Source of the DNA: Bacteroidales bacterium
Lineage (GTDB): Bacteria; Bacteroidota; Bacteroidia; Bacteroidales; Tenuifilaceae
Reading direction: 5' to 3'
Length of the DNA: 35,351 nucleotides
Assembly: GCA_016931855.1 (NCBI GenBank)
Contig: JAFGDZ010000008.1
Location: 1 to 35,351, forward strand
The position numbers were made by a program, and so were the translations under genes. The notes under the pieces are model-generated. The model saw only the letters and a program-made list of their open reading frames with translations. It was not told the DNA's origin and searched no databases. Shown one piece after another: positions 1 to 7,402 of this stretch (positions within the stretch are counted from its first letter, which is position 1; each line of letters starts with the position of its first letter).

Positions 1-41
1 TTAACCCTGATAGGCACATTGGGCTATCAGGGTTTTTCTTT
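1..41 (+). terminator. Rho-independent terminator, copy 1 of a duplicated element
   Basis: An 11-bp perfect stem (3-13 with 24-34) encloses a 10-nt loop and runs into a T-rich tract from 33. It presumably ends a gene lying before the window. The same 41 bases recur at 161-201. Confidence 0.8.
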
Positions 42-160
42 TTAATCTTTCTAATATTACGACCCAAACATTCTCTACCCACTAAAAAGACCTCTATAAA
101 CACAGAGGCTCTGAGGCAAAGGAGAACACAGAGGCTTTTTTATAAGATATTGATATTGGG

Positions 161-201
161 TTAACCCTGATAGGCACATTGGGCTATCAGGGTTTTTCTT
201 T
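161..201 (+). terminator. Rho-independent terminator, copy 2 of a duplicated element
   Basis: This copy is identical to bases 1-41, with the same 11-bp stem and T tract. The 119 bases between the copies hold no credible gene, only short repeats of an acacagaggct motif (near 100-110 and 127-137), the second of which runs into a T tract. A tandem duplication of the end of an upstream gene, or a small insertion between terminators, would explain the layout. Confidence 0.75.
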
Positions 202-261
202 ATACCCTCCTGAACACCACAAAGCATCTCACCACCGAGTTATACAACCAATAATTTATGC

Positions 262-269
262 TAAATTTG
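262..269 (+). promoter_or_regulatory. Bacteroidota -7 promoter motif upstream of the cupin gene
   Basis: TAAATTTG matches the Bacteroidota -7 consensus TAnnTTTG and lies 17 bases before the cupin start codon. No clear -33 element was seen, so this is a motif call only. Confidence 0.4.
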
Positions 270-285
270 ACAAAAACAGCAGAAA

Positions 286-594
286 ATGAAGTTAACCACC
301 CTTGAAACAGCAGAACAAGTTCCCTTTAGCATAGATGGCCGTAAAATGTTTACCTCGGCCAATGCAGAGCTAATACACCTAACCCTAAAGCCCAACGAGA
401 AGATAGAGTCACACACAAATCCGTTTGACGTAGTATTTTATGTTATTGAAGGCACGGGCTGCATTAGAGTTGAGAACGAATCGGTAGATGTATCGGCAAA
501 CAACACCCTACATGTTAGCGCTGGGCTACAACGCGGAATGTGCAACACGGGTGATACAAACCTAAGGGTACTTGTAGTAAAGCTTTTCGGATAG
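286..594 (+). CDS. Small cupin-domain protein
   Basis: This 102-residue protein is a single cupin_2-type beta barrel. The first conserved cupin motif is represented by the stretch around residues 40-58 (a histidine near residue 43, then a valine-rich strand and EGTG). The second covers about residues 68-85, with HVSAG and a glycine turn. The metal-binding histidine set looks reduced, so metal-dependent catalysis is uncertain, and a sensing or small-molecule-binding role is as likely as an enzyme. The gene ends 32 bases before an AraC-type regulator in the same direction, so the two may be co-transcribed. The start is the first ATG after a TAAATTTG promoter motif. The substrate is unknown. Confidence 0.75.
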   Translation: MKLTTLETAEQVPFSIDGRKMFTSANAELIHLTLKPNEKIESHTNPFDVVFYVIEGTGCIRVENESVDVSANNTLHVSAGLQRGMCNTGDTNLRVLVVKLFG

Positions 595-626
595 CAATCC
601 TGCCAAGGCGTAACTACTCAAGTTAA

Positions 627-1568
627 ATGGATTCTACACACGCATCAAAAGCTATTTACACGGCAAGAATTAATAAAGCCATTGATTTCATTGAGGCAAA
701 CCTCCACAATCCCATTTCCCTTGAGGAGATTGCCGAGGCAGCCAACTTCTCTAAATTCCACTTCAACAGGCTATTCCACACTGCTGTTGGGGAAACTCCC
801 TTTCAATTTGTAAGCAGGATACGGTTAGAAAAAGCTGCATCGTTGCTACAAAGCATACCCAACTCATCAATAGCCGAGATTGCCCACAGGTGTGGTTTTA
901 CAGACAAATCAATCTTTTCCAGGAACTTTAAGCAGCTATACGGCATATCGGCATCACAGTTCAAAAAAGGAAAATCACTAAATAGCAATATAAGTCAACA
1001 GCAAAGCAATTCGCAGCAACAAGCAGAGAAACCAACCATGTACTTTTGTCCTGAATCACAAACCATTAAATGGAGGACAAACATGAAGCTTTGCAAAGAG
1101 GTAGAAGTAAAAAACCTACGCAAGATGACACTTGCTTACGTTAGGAATATTGGCCCGTACAATGGCGACCAGCAGATGTTTCAACAGCTACGCGATAAGC
1201 TTTTTACCTGGGCAGCAGCCAGAGGATTGATGAATTTGGACAGCACCCGCTTTTTAGTTCTTTACCACGATAATCCTACAACAGCGGTAAGCAGTAACCT
1301 GCGCATGAGCCTTTGCCTTACAGTACCAGAGAATACAAAGGTTGATGGGGAAATAGTCCGAATGGTGCTGGAGGAAGCCAAGTATGCCGTTGCCCAATTT
1401 GAGCTGCGCGGCAGCGAGTTTGAACTTGCGTGGCAATGGGTTTATGGCCAGTGGCTTCCCAATAGCGGCTACCAACCCGACGATAAGCCTTACTTTGAGC
1501 AATACGCAGCCCCACCACAGGATGGAAAGTACTCCATAAGATTTTGTATCCCCGTAAAACCGCTTTAG
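627..1568 (+). CDS. AraC-family regulator with C-terminal GyrI-like effector-binding domain
   Basis: This 313-residue cytoplasmic transcription factor has two domains. Residues about 10-115 form the double helix-turn-helix of the AraC family, including the LEEIAEAANFSKFHFNRLF helix pair and a second unit ending in FSRNFKQLYGISASQFKK. A glutamine- and serine-rich linker follows at about 120-137. Residues about 150-313 resemble the GyrI/SOUL-type small-molecule-binding domain (RKMTLAYVRNIGPYNG at its start). This order is the one found in Rob- and BltR-like multidrug-responsive activators. The gene follows the cupin gene closely and ends at a strong terminator. Its targets and ligand cannot be read from the sequence. 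A separate GyrI-like domain protein occurs at 18418. Confidence 0.88.
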   Translation: MDSTHASKAIYTARINKAIDFIEANLHNPISLEEIAEAANFSKFHFNRLFHTAVGETPFQFVSRIRLEKAASLLQSIPNSSIAEIAHRCGFTDKSIFSRNFKQLYGISASQFKKGKSLNSNISQQQSNSQQQAEKPTMYFCPESQTIKWRTNMKLCKEVEVKNLRKMTLAYVRNIGPYNGDQQMFQQLRDKLFTWAAARGLMNLDSTRFLVLYHDNPTTAVSSNLRMSLCLTVPENTKVDGEIVRMVLEEAKYAVAQFELRGSEFELAWQWVYGQWLPNSGYQPDDKPYFEQYAAPPQDGKYSIRFCIPVKPL

Positions 1569-1583
1569 TATTGATAAACCGAG

Positions 1584-1608
1584 CCCAACTCCACTGGTTG
1601 GGTTTTTT
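1584..1608 (+). terminator. Rho-independent terminator after the AraC-type gene
   Basis: A perfect stem CCCAAC/GTTGGG (1584-1589 with 1597-1602) with a 7-nt loop is followed by six T residues. It begins 16 bases after the stop codon of the regulator. Confidence 0.85.
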
Positions 1609-1807
1609 GTTGTAACTTAATCCAGTCCTAAAGAATGCGCAGCAATGAGTTATATCTCTTGAAACGAATTCAGAATATTTGTCTTAATCAACAAAAAGCT
1701 TCAACGCCTTTACATTTTTAGCTAAAATCAATTAAAGGCTTACACATTTAAACTATTTCAACTATTTTTCGTCCAATTTCTAGTTGTAAATAACACAGTA
1801 TAACTAC

Positions 1808-1840
1808 TAGTATCCAAAAGATTACCACTTGAGGATACTA
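1808..1840 (+). promoter_or_regulatory. Inverted repeat in the ilvE leader
   Basis: TAGTATCC (1808-1815) and GGATACTA (1833-1840) are perfect 8-bp inverted repeats separated by 17 bases. A run of A residues follows, and the second arm ends 16 bases before the ilvE start codon. It could be an operator or a leader hairpin. The rest of the 288-base gap from 1569 holds the terminator at 1584 and AT-rich sequence with nothing recognisable. Confidence 0.4.
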
Positions 1841-1856
1841 AAAAAACTTAAAGACA

Positions 1857-2876
1857 ATGGTTGAACTTGATTGGAAAAACCTACCCTTTGGTTACATCAA
1901 AACCGATTTTAACGTTCGCTGTACCTATAAGGACGGAAAGTGGGGCGAGTTAGAGGTATCGGACTCTGAGTACTTCCCTATTCACATTGCCGCAACTGCG
2001 CTACACTACGGGCAAGAGGCTTTTGAAGGAATGAAAGCTTACCGTGGTAAGGACGGAAAAGTTAGACTGTTCCGTTGGGACGAGAACGCTAAGCGCATGC
2101 AGCGCTCGGCCGAAGGTATTCTTATGGCAAAAATACCCGATCACCTTTTCCACGATGCCGTAGTAAAAGCAGTAAAGCTTAACGAGAAGTTTGTTCCACC
2201 ATACGGAACCGGAGCATCGCTATACATTAGGCCACTTCTGTTTGGCTCAGGAGCCGAGGTTGGCGTTCGCCCTGCCAAGGAGTACACCTTTATTATTTTT
2301 GTAACCCCTGTTGGCCCATACTTTAAGGAAGGTTTTAACCCTGTTCGTATTGCCATTGTTCGCGATAGCGACCGCGCGGCTCCACTAGGCACAGGAACCC
2401 TAAAGGTTGGTGGCAACTATGCTGCTAGCCTACGCGGTGTTGAAAGAGCGCATAAGGCGGGCTACGGATCACCAATGTACCTTGATGCTAAAGAGAAAAA
2501 GTACATTGATGAGATTGGCGCAGCGAATTTCTTTGGGGTAAAGAACAACACCTATATTACTCCAAAGTCGGAATCGATACTTCCTTCTATTACTAACATG
2601 AGCCTTATACAGCTAGCTCAGGACTTAGGACTAAAAGTAGAGCGTAGGCCAATTGCCGAAGATGAGCTAAGCTCCTTTGAGGAGGTTGGGGCTTGCGGAA
2701 CTGCTGCCGTTATCTCTCCAATTGGCGAGATTGCTGACCTTGACAGCGGAAAAGTTTACCAGTACTGCAAAAATGGAAAACCAGGCCCAATATCAACAAA
2801 ACTATACGAAACCCTTGTGGGAATACAGTATGGTGATGTTGAGGACAGGCATAGCTGGGTTACCATTATTGAGTAA
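1857..2876 (+). CDS. ilvE: Branched-chain amino acid aminotransferase
   Basis: This 339-residue fold-type IV PLP enzyme exchanges the amino group between glutamate and the keto acids of leucine, isoleucine and valine. It is the last step of their synthesis and the first of their breakdown, in the cytoplasm. Length and sequence fit the longer BCAT class shared with eukaryotes. YGQEAFEGMKAYRG lies near residue 50, the PLP-binding lysine is K183 in the KVGGNYAAS motif, and EEVGACGTAAVISPIGEI near 275-292 binds the cofactor phosphate. The gene stands alone between the AraC terminator and a peptidase remnant, with no other ilv or leu gene in the window. A perfect 8-bp inverted repeat in the leader may regulate it. 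Confidence 0.95.
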   Translation: MVELDWKNLPFGYIKTDFNVRCTYKDGKWGELEVSDSEYFPIHIAATALHYGQEAFEGMKAYRGKDGKVRLFRWDENAKRMQRSAEGILMAKIPDHLFHDAVVKAVKLNEKFVPPYGTGASLYIRPLLFGSGAEVGVRPAKEYTFIIFVTPVGPYFKEGFNPVRIAIVRDSDRAAPLGTGTLKVGGNYAASLRGVERAHKAGYGSPMYLDAKEKKYIDEIGAANFFGVKNNTYITPKSESILPSITNMSLIQLAQDLGLKVERRPIAEDELSSFEEVGACGTAAVISPIGEIADLDSGKVYQYCKNGKPGPISTKLYETLVGIQYGDVEDRHSWVTIIE

Positions 2877-2878
2877 CT

Positions 2879-3043
2879 ACACTTACCCTACTAAAATCGG
2901 GTAGCAACGATTATCCTGTATCACTTCTTCAAAAAGCTGGAGTTGATTTAACCAAGGAGGATGCTTTCCTTGCAGCTACCCGCCAAATGGAGAAGCTGGT
3001 TAACCAGCTAAAGGTGGAACTAAAAAAGATGAATAAAATTTAG
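2879..3043 (+). pseudogene. C-terminal remnant of an M3-family oligoendopeptidase (PepF-like)
   Basis: One frame, starting just after the ilvE stop codon and ending at a TAG at 3041-3043, reads about 50 residues: a KSGSNDYPVSLLQKAGVDLT segment and then a helix ending KKMNKI. This is the usual C-terminal end of oligoendopeptidase F, whose tail carries a G-S-x-YP...LLKKAGVD motif. There is no start codon in a suitable place, and the whole catalytic part with HExxH is missing. The remnant lies directly against ilvE, so a deletion or insertion removed everything upstream. The peptidase terminator after it is still intact. Identification is by motif memory only. Confidence 0.7.
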
Positions 3044-3064
3044 AACCACATGCACCAAATCAGG

Positions 3065-3093
3065 AAGAGGAGCCCAACAGCTCCTCTTTTTTT
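3065..3093 (+). terminator. Rho-independent terminator after the peptidase remnant
   Basis: A 9-bp stem AAGAGGAGC/GCTCCTCTT (3065-3073 with 3080-3088) with a 6-nt loop is followed by a T tract to 3093. It now serves ilvE. The remaining bases to 3235 show no gene. Confidence 0.88.
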
Positions 3094-3235
3094 GCCCAAG
3101 CTGTTCACTTTCGGATAAAACTGGAGCAGCCCCTGTACGTATTCGAACATTAGCACTACAAGCAAACCTACAAACAGATCCCTTAAAAAACTGAGAAACA
3201 AACCAAAGCCTTATGTGGCTTAAATATTGATTAAC

Positions 3236-3249
3236 TTAGGTGCACCTAA
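3236..3249 (+). promoter_or_regulatory. Perfect 14-bp palindrome before the ABC permease gene
   Basis: TTAGGTGCACCTAA is its own reverse complement over all 14 bases and ends 12 bases before the permease start codon. The position and symmetry suit an operator for a dimeric repressor. No regulator of the PadR, GntR or TetR type is adjacent. Confidence 0.5.
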
Positions 3250-3261
3250 AATGATACTGTT

Positions 3262-5652
3262 ATGATAAAGAACTATTTAATAACGGCTTTCAGAAACATA
3301 AATCGGAATAAGTTTTTTTCTATTATCAACGCTATAGGCCTTTCGGTGGGTATTGCCACTGCAATTATTATTTACCTGTACATATCCCACGAAACTAGCT
3401 TTGATAAGCACCAAACCAACCACTACAACACATACCGTATTGTAGTTGACACGTATCGGAAAAACGGATCGGAGTACGAGGCTAAAATCCCCTACCCAAT
3501 GGTTCCTGCCCTTAGGAATGAGCTTACCAGTGCGCTTCAAGTATCGCGCTTAATACACTGGGAAACCACCGTTGTTGCCAACGAGAACGCTAAATTCAAA
3601 GCTGAATTCACGCTATATACCGAACCAGAGCTATTTAACATTTTCGACTTTACGTGGATTGCTGGCTCGAGCGATGCCATTAAGGCTCCCGATGCCGCAA
3701 TCCTAAGTGAGAGCTTCGCAAAGAAACTCTTTGGAGACTCCAACCCCATTGGAAAACTTATTAGGGTTGACGACAAAAAGAGCTTCACGGTAAAGGCTAT
3801 AGTAGCCAACCACAAAGCGCAAACAAACCTTCCGTACGAAATAATACTCCCCGTAGAGAGCTTTTCCATGATTGACATGCCCTTTGAAATAGATTCGTGG
3901 GGTACAAAGAGCTCAGGCTTTTTTGCCTATATGCTTCTCCCAAATACAGAGGTAAAGGATGATGTAGAAAAGCAAATGAACGAAATTGTGGCAAAGCACA
4001 ACCCCGAAATCGATTCTAAAACGGCGTACAAGCTGCAACCACTCTCCGAGGTAAGAACAACGGCAAAGTACGGAGCCGATAACCTAAATGGCTATACCAA
4101 TAGCACAACACTAGTAATTGCGGCAATAGTAGGATTATTTGTACTGCTTTTGGCGTGTATTAACTATATCAACCTATCCATGTCTATTCTATTAAAACGG
4201 AGAAAAGAGATTGGCGTAAGAAAAGTAAACGGAGCATCGAATAAACAGCTAGTACACCAGTTCACCATAGAGACGCTTATAACCATTTGCCTATCGGTTA
4301 TTATAGCCATTGTAATAACAGAACTTAGCCTACCAGCAATAAGTAACCTGCTAGATGGGCACATATACACCAATGTGTTCTCCCAGCCAAAGCTCATACT
4401 TTTCCTTATAGCGCTAGTTGCTTGCCTAGAGATTATTACGGGGATACTACCCGCCGTAAGAGTGGCAAATTACAAAGCGGTGAATATTTTTAGGGGCGAT
4501 AACGAGGCGCAAGGACAGAAAGGATTTTTACTCCGAAGCGGGCTAATAGTATTCCAATTCTTAGTAACTGCGGCTCTTATTACCTCTACCCTAATAATAG
4601 CATCGCAGCTAAACTTCCTGTTTAAAAAAGATGTTGGCTTTGCCACCAAAAATATCATCAGCGTTGTACTTCCATCCAACTCGCAAGAGCAAAAAACGAG
4701 TATTAAAAGCCAAATAGAAACGCTTCCCGACGTTATAACAACTAGCTACTCGCTAGGTGCGCCAATGTCGGAATCAAATGCACAGTACTCCTACCAATCG
4801 CCATACCACCAGGAGGGGGAACGCAGCCTTGTAAACCTAAAATGCACCGACTATAGCTACAAAGAGGCCTTTAACCTCAACGTTATTTACGGACGCTGGT
4901 GGAACAACCAAAGCACCACCGACTCGCTAATGGAGTTTATTGTGAACGAAACGTTTATTAAAAAGTTAGACTTCCCCTCGAACGGCGAGGCCATTGGCGA
5001 GAAGATTGTTGCCGCAGGCAATAGGGGCATTATTATTGGCATAATTAAGGATTTTCACTCACAATCGCTACACGCGGAGATAATGCCTGTGGTTTTTGCG
5101 CAAATACCCAGTCTTTACTACTTTTTGTCCATCCGCTTAGCCGACGGGTTTAACCCCAAAACAATTGATACCATTGGCGAAATATGGAAAGAGGCCAACC
5201 CTAACGACATTTGGAACTACAAGTTTCTAAACGAGTATGTAGCTGAGCAGTACAAAGGCGACCGCAGAACGTTTTACTTAGCAATTGTGGCATCGGTAAT
5301 GGCCATTGTTATTGCGCTGCTAGGCCTTTTGGGAATATCGGGCTACACTATACAGCAAAAATCAAAATCGCTTTGCATACGCAAAATACTTGGAGCAAGT
5401 GTTCTGCGGCTAATAGGTCAGCTCTCTAGCCGTTTTCTATTACTTATTGCCATTGCTAATGTTATTGGGCTACCCCTTTGCTACATAGCCATGAAAAAAT
5501 GGCTTGGCGGATTTGCTTACCACATAGAAATTTCCTGGTACTTTTTTGCTGCAACTCTATTAGTATCAATGCTACTAAGCTTCCTAATTATTGTTTACCA
5601 CACGCTTAGAACAGTAAGAGAAAACCCTGCCACCGTGCTTAGACAGGAGTAA
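3262..5652 (+). CDS. FtsX/MacB-type ABC transporter permease
   Basis: This 796-residue inner-membrane protein has the architecture common in Bacteroidota. An N-terminal membrane helix (about 20-45) is followed by a MacB-type periplasmic core domain (about 50-270) and an FtsX permease domain with three helices (about 285-410). A second periplasmic domain (about 450-660) and a second FtsX domain (about 675-790) complete it. The coupling helices are seen as RRKEIGVRKVNGAS and KSKSLCIRKILGAS. Such permeases usually work with an ATPase of the LolD/MacB type in efflux or mechanotransmission, but no ATPase gene is next to it. The gene is monocistronic between terminators and has a palindrome 12 bases before the start. 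Its substrate is unknown. Confidence 0.9.
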   Translation: MIKNYLITAFRNINRNKFFSIINAIGLSVGIATAIIIYLYISHETSFDKHQTNHYNTYRIVVDTYRKNGSEYEAKIPYPMVPALRNELTSALQVSRLIHWETTVVANENAKFKAEFTLYTEPELFNIFDFTWIAGSSDAIKAPDAAILSESFAKKLFGDSNPIGKLIRVDDKKSFTVKAIVANHKAQTNLPYEIILPVESFSMIDMPFEIDSWGTKSSGFFAYMLLPNTEVKDDVEKQMNEIVAKHNPEIDSKTAYKLQPLSEVRTTAKYGADNLNGYTNSTTLVIAAIVGLFVLLLACINYINLSMSILLKRRKEIGVRKVNGASNKQLVHQFTIETLITICLSVIIAIVITELSLPAISNLLDGHIYTNVFSQPKLILFLIALVACLEIITGILPAVRVANYKAVNIFRGDNEAQGQKGFLLRSGLIVFQFLVTAALITSTLIIASQLNFLFKKDVGFATKNIISVVLPSNSQEQKTSIKSQIETLPDVITTSYSLGAPMSESNAQYSYQSPYHQEGERSLVNLKCTDYSYKEAFNLNVIYGRWWNNQSTTDSLMEFIVNETFIKKLDFPSNGEAIGEKIVAAGNRGIIIGIIKDFHSQSLHAEIMPVVFAQIPSLYYFLSIRLADGFNPKTIDTIGEIWKEANPNDIWNYKFLNEYVAEQYKGDRRTFYLAIVASVMAIVIALLGLLGISGYTIQQKSKSLCIRKILGASVLRLIGQLSSRFLLLIAIANVIGLPLCYIAMKKWLGGFAYHIEISWYFFAATLLVSMLLSFLIIVYHTLRTVRENPATVLRQE

Positions 5653-5684
5653 CCATGCAACTTTAAAAAATCGATGGTATATAA

Positions 5685-5714
5685 AAAGCCCAGAGCCAAT
5701 AAGCTCTGGGCTTT
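5685..5714. terminator. Bidirectional terminator between convergent genes
   Basis: A 12-bp perfect stem (5685-5696 with 5703-5714) with a 6-nt loop has A residues before it and T residues after it. It can therefore serve both the plus-strand permease and the minus-strand membrane protein. Confidence 0.88.
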
Positions 5715-5737
5715 AACTTTTACTTAGCCAGCAAAGT

Positions 5738-6112
5738 TTATCGCCTTAGCCAACGTAACGCATACCAAACAATAAAACTGGCTATTAGTAGCACAAAACC
5801 ATACAAAGGTGCAATTAAAGTTACCCTAAAGCCTCCTGCAATTAGGGCCTGAGAAAGCTGTCCGCTCACCTCTCTTATAATCTCAAGTACCTGCCCCAAC
5901 CCCAAAAGCAGCCCAAGCATTCCCCAAAGAAAAGCAAGGCTACCCAGAAAGAATACACCCTCGCTCAAGCGCTTTAGCTTGCCTGTTACCGCAACACCCT
6001 CACGTACTAAGCGATAGGCCATGTAGCAGCAAAGCCCAATATTGGCAATCCACATAATGTAAATGGGCAACATAAAATAAATTCCACCTTCAATTAAATG
6101 TCTCTGTAGCAT
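5738..6112 (-). CDS. Small membrane protein, possibly MotA/TolQ/ExbB-like
   Basis: This 124-residue protein has three predicted membrane segments at about 14-36, 50-73 and 95-117. Between the second and third is an amphipathic stretch of the type EIIREVSGQLSQALIAGGF. The pattern of a helix, then a loop with an ALIAGGFRVTLIAPLYG sequence, then a helix recalls the part of MotA/TolQ/ExbB proton-channel proteins that carries the last two helices. The full ExbB N-terminal region is absent, and no ExbD or TonB gene is adjacent. It is probably an inner-membrane protein of unknown function. It is transcribed on its own, convergent with the ABC permease and divergent from the kinase operon. Confidence 0.65.
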   Translation of the reverse strand: MLQRHLIEGGIYFMLPIYIMWIANIGLCCYMAYRLVREGVAVTGKLKRLSEGVFFLGSLAFLWGMLGLLLGLGQVLEIIREVSGQLSQALIAGGFRVTLIAPLYGFVLLIASFIVWYALRWLRR

Positions 6113-6236
6113 AGTTTAAGATTTTATTGGTTTATGAACCAATATTACAAGCAGCAATTACTAAGTAAAAACTATTTAGGCAAACGGCACAAAATCACAC
6201 CTAATCTACAAAATAACTGCACATTTATACAAAAAG

Positions 6237-6266
6237 TGCATTTTAGGGTGCAGAACATGCATTTTA
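6237..6266 (+). promoter_or_regulatory. Candidate LytTR binding site: 9-bp direct repeat
   Basis: TGCATTTTA occurs twice (6237-6245 and 6258-6266) with a 12-base spacer, giving a 21-base period. Paired 9-bp direct repeats with a 12-13 base spacer are the known layout of LytTR-domain operators, and a LytTR regulator is encoded in the operon just downstream. The site lies about 45-75 bases before the -7 motif at 6310, which fits an activator position. A weaker related sequence starts at 6218. The gap 6113-6236 otherwise holds only a small hairpin at 6126-6143. Confidence 0.55.
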
Positions 6267-6309
6267 CCGAATAAACAAAGCATCAAAATTGATGTAAGCC
6301 AATTGCAGC

Positions 6310-6317
6310 TATATTTG
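6310..6317 (+). promoter_or_regulatory. Bacteroidota -7 promoter motif of the kinase operon
   Basis: TATATTTG matches TAnnTTTG and lies 8 bases before the first possible ATG at 6326. So short a leader makes the second in-frame ATG at 6335 an equally good start for the kinase. Confidence 0.5.
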
Positions 6318-6325
6318 CTTACAAC

Positions 6326-7402
6326 ATGATTTTAATGAAACCTAAGGATCAAGATTTTTGGCTACTTACAAAGCACAACAGAGCATGGCAAATTGCGTAC
6401 TGGTTTATTGCTGCAGCACTTCTATTCTTTGTGTTCAGCAACAGGCAGTACGCCCTCTCCATTAGGCTGCTAACAATTACAAGTTTAATTGCGATTAGCT
6501 ATACATTAACCAATATTATTAACCACCAGCTAATTCCAAAATTCCTGTTCACAGGCCGATATGCCGTTTTTTTCTACCTCCTTATTCACACCATCGTTTT
6601 TTCCATAGTGGTAAACTACATGCTGATTTTTGCCATACTCTTTTTCACCATTAGCAAAACCCCACTCATTGCTTTACCAACAAAAAACGATGTAATACTT
6701 CTAGTATCGGGCAGCTACATAATTATACTTTTTGCCGCAATCACTCACTTTATAAAAGAGTCGTACAACCAACAAATTGCAAGTAACCATATAGCAAGGC
6801 AAAAATCGGAAGCTGAGCTCATGCTTAAAGAGACTAGGCTTAAGCTGCTTCAGGGGCAGCTTCACCCACATTTCCTTTTCAACATGCTTAATAACCTTTA
6901 TGGCCTGTGGCTAGAGAAAGATCCTGGAACGCCCGATGTTATTCTTAAGCTATCGCAGCTACTGGAATTTATGCTTTACCAATGCGACAAGGAAAGAATT
7001 CCGCTTAGCACCGAGACTCAGCTCATCAATAGCTACATTGAGCTGGAACAGCTTAGGCACGATAGTAGGTTAACTATAAATATCAATTATCCCCAAGAGC
7101 CCATATCAAAAGGTATTGCTCCTCTAATTCTATTCTCCTTTGTGGAGAATGCCTTTAAGCACGGCGCCAATAAAAGCGTAGGACAAAGTGTTATTGATAT
7201 AAAGATTGAGGTGAGTAATAACTGGCTAACCTTTAGCGTTAGCAACACATACAATCCAACAGATGTGGCCAACAAAAGGGGCATTGGACAAAAAAATGTG
7301 GAGGAGCGCCTACGCCTAATCTACCCTCAGCAGCATAGCCTAAGCTATACTATTGGCAGTAACACCTATGCTGTTGACCTAAAAATAAACCTTGATGCGT
7401 AA
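6326..7402 (+). CDS. LytS/YehU-type sensor histidine kinase
   Basis: This membrane-bound kinase of up to 358 residues would phosphorylate the LytTR regulator encoded next. Four membrane segments fill about residues 20-150 (near 25-40, 45-65, 78-105 and 122-145) and are followed by a coiled linker. The His_kinase domain begins with LQGQLHPHFLFNMLNNL; the phosphoacceptor is H182 in the PHF motif. A HATPase_c domain follows, with the N-box FVENAFKHG and a glycine motif RGIGQKNVEERL. There is no large extracellular sensor domain, so the signal is probably sensed in the membrane. The ATG at 6335 is an alternative start, as the promoter motif ends only 8 bases before 6326. The stop overlaps the next start by one base (TAATG). 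Confidence 0.92.
   Translation: MILMKPKDQDFWLLTKHNRAWQIAYWFIAAALLFFVFSNRQYALSIRLLTITSLIAISYTLTNIINHQLIPKFLFTGRYAVFFYLLIHTIVFSIVVNYMLIFAILFFTISKTPLIALPTKNDVILLVSGSYIIILFAAITHFIKESYNQQIASNHIARQKSEAELMLKETRLKLLQGQLHPHFLFNMLNNLYGLWLEKDPGTPDVILKLSQLLEFMLYQCDKERIPLSTETQLINSYIELEQLRHDSRLTININYPQEPISKGIAPLILFSFVENAFKHGANKSVGQSVIDIKIEVSNNWLTFSVSNTYNPTDVANKRGIGQKNVEERLRLIYPQQHSLSYTIGSNTYAVDLKINLDA

Noticed and set aside
2677-2904. Plus-strand frame overlapping the end of ilvE
   Set aside because: It is a shifted frame of ilvE running a few codons past it; the peptidase remnant is in another frame.
3262-5652. ABC permease as target of the LytTR system
   Set aside because: No paired 9-base direct repeat like that at 6237-6266 was found before the permease gene, and a convergent gene lies between the two loci.
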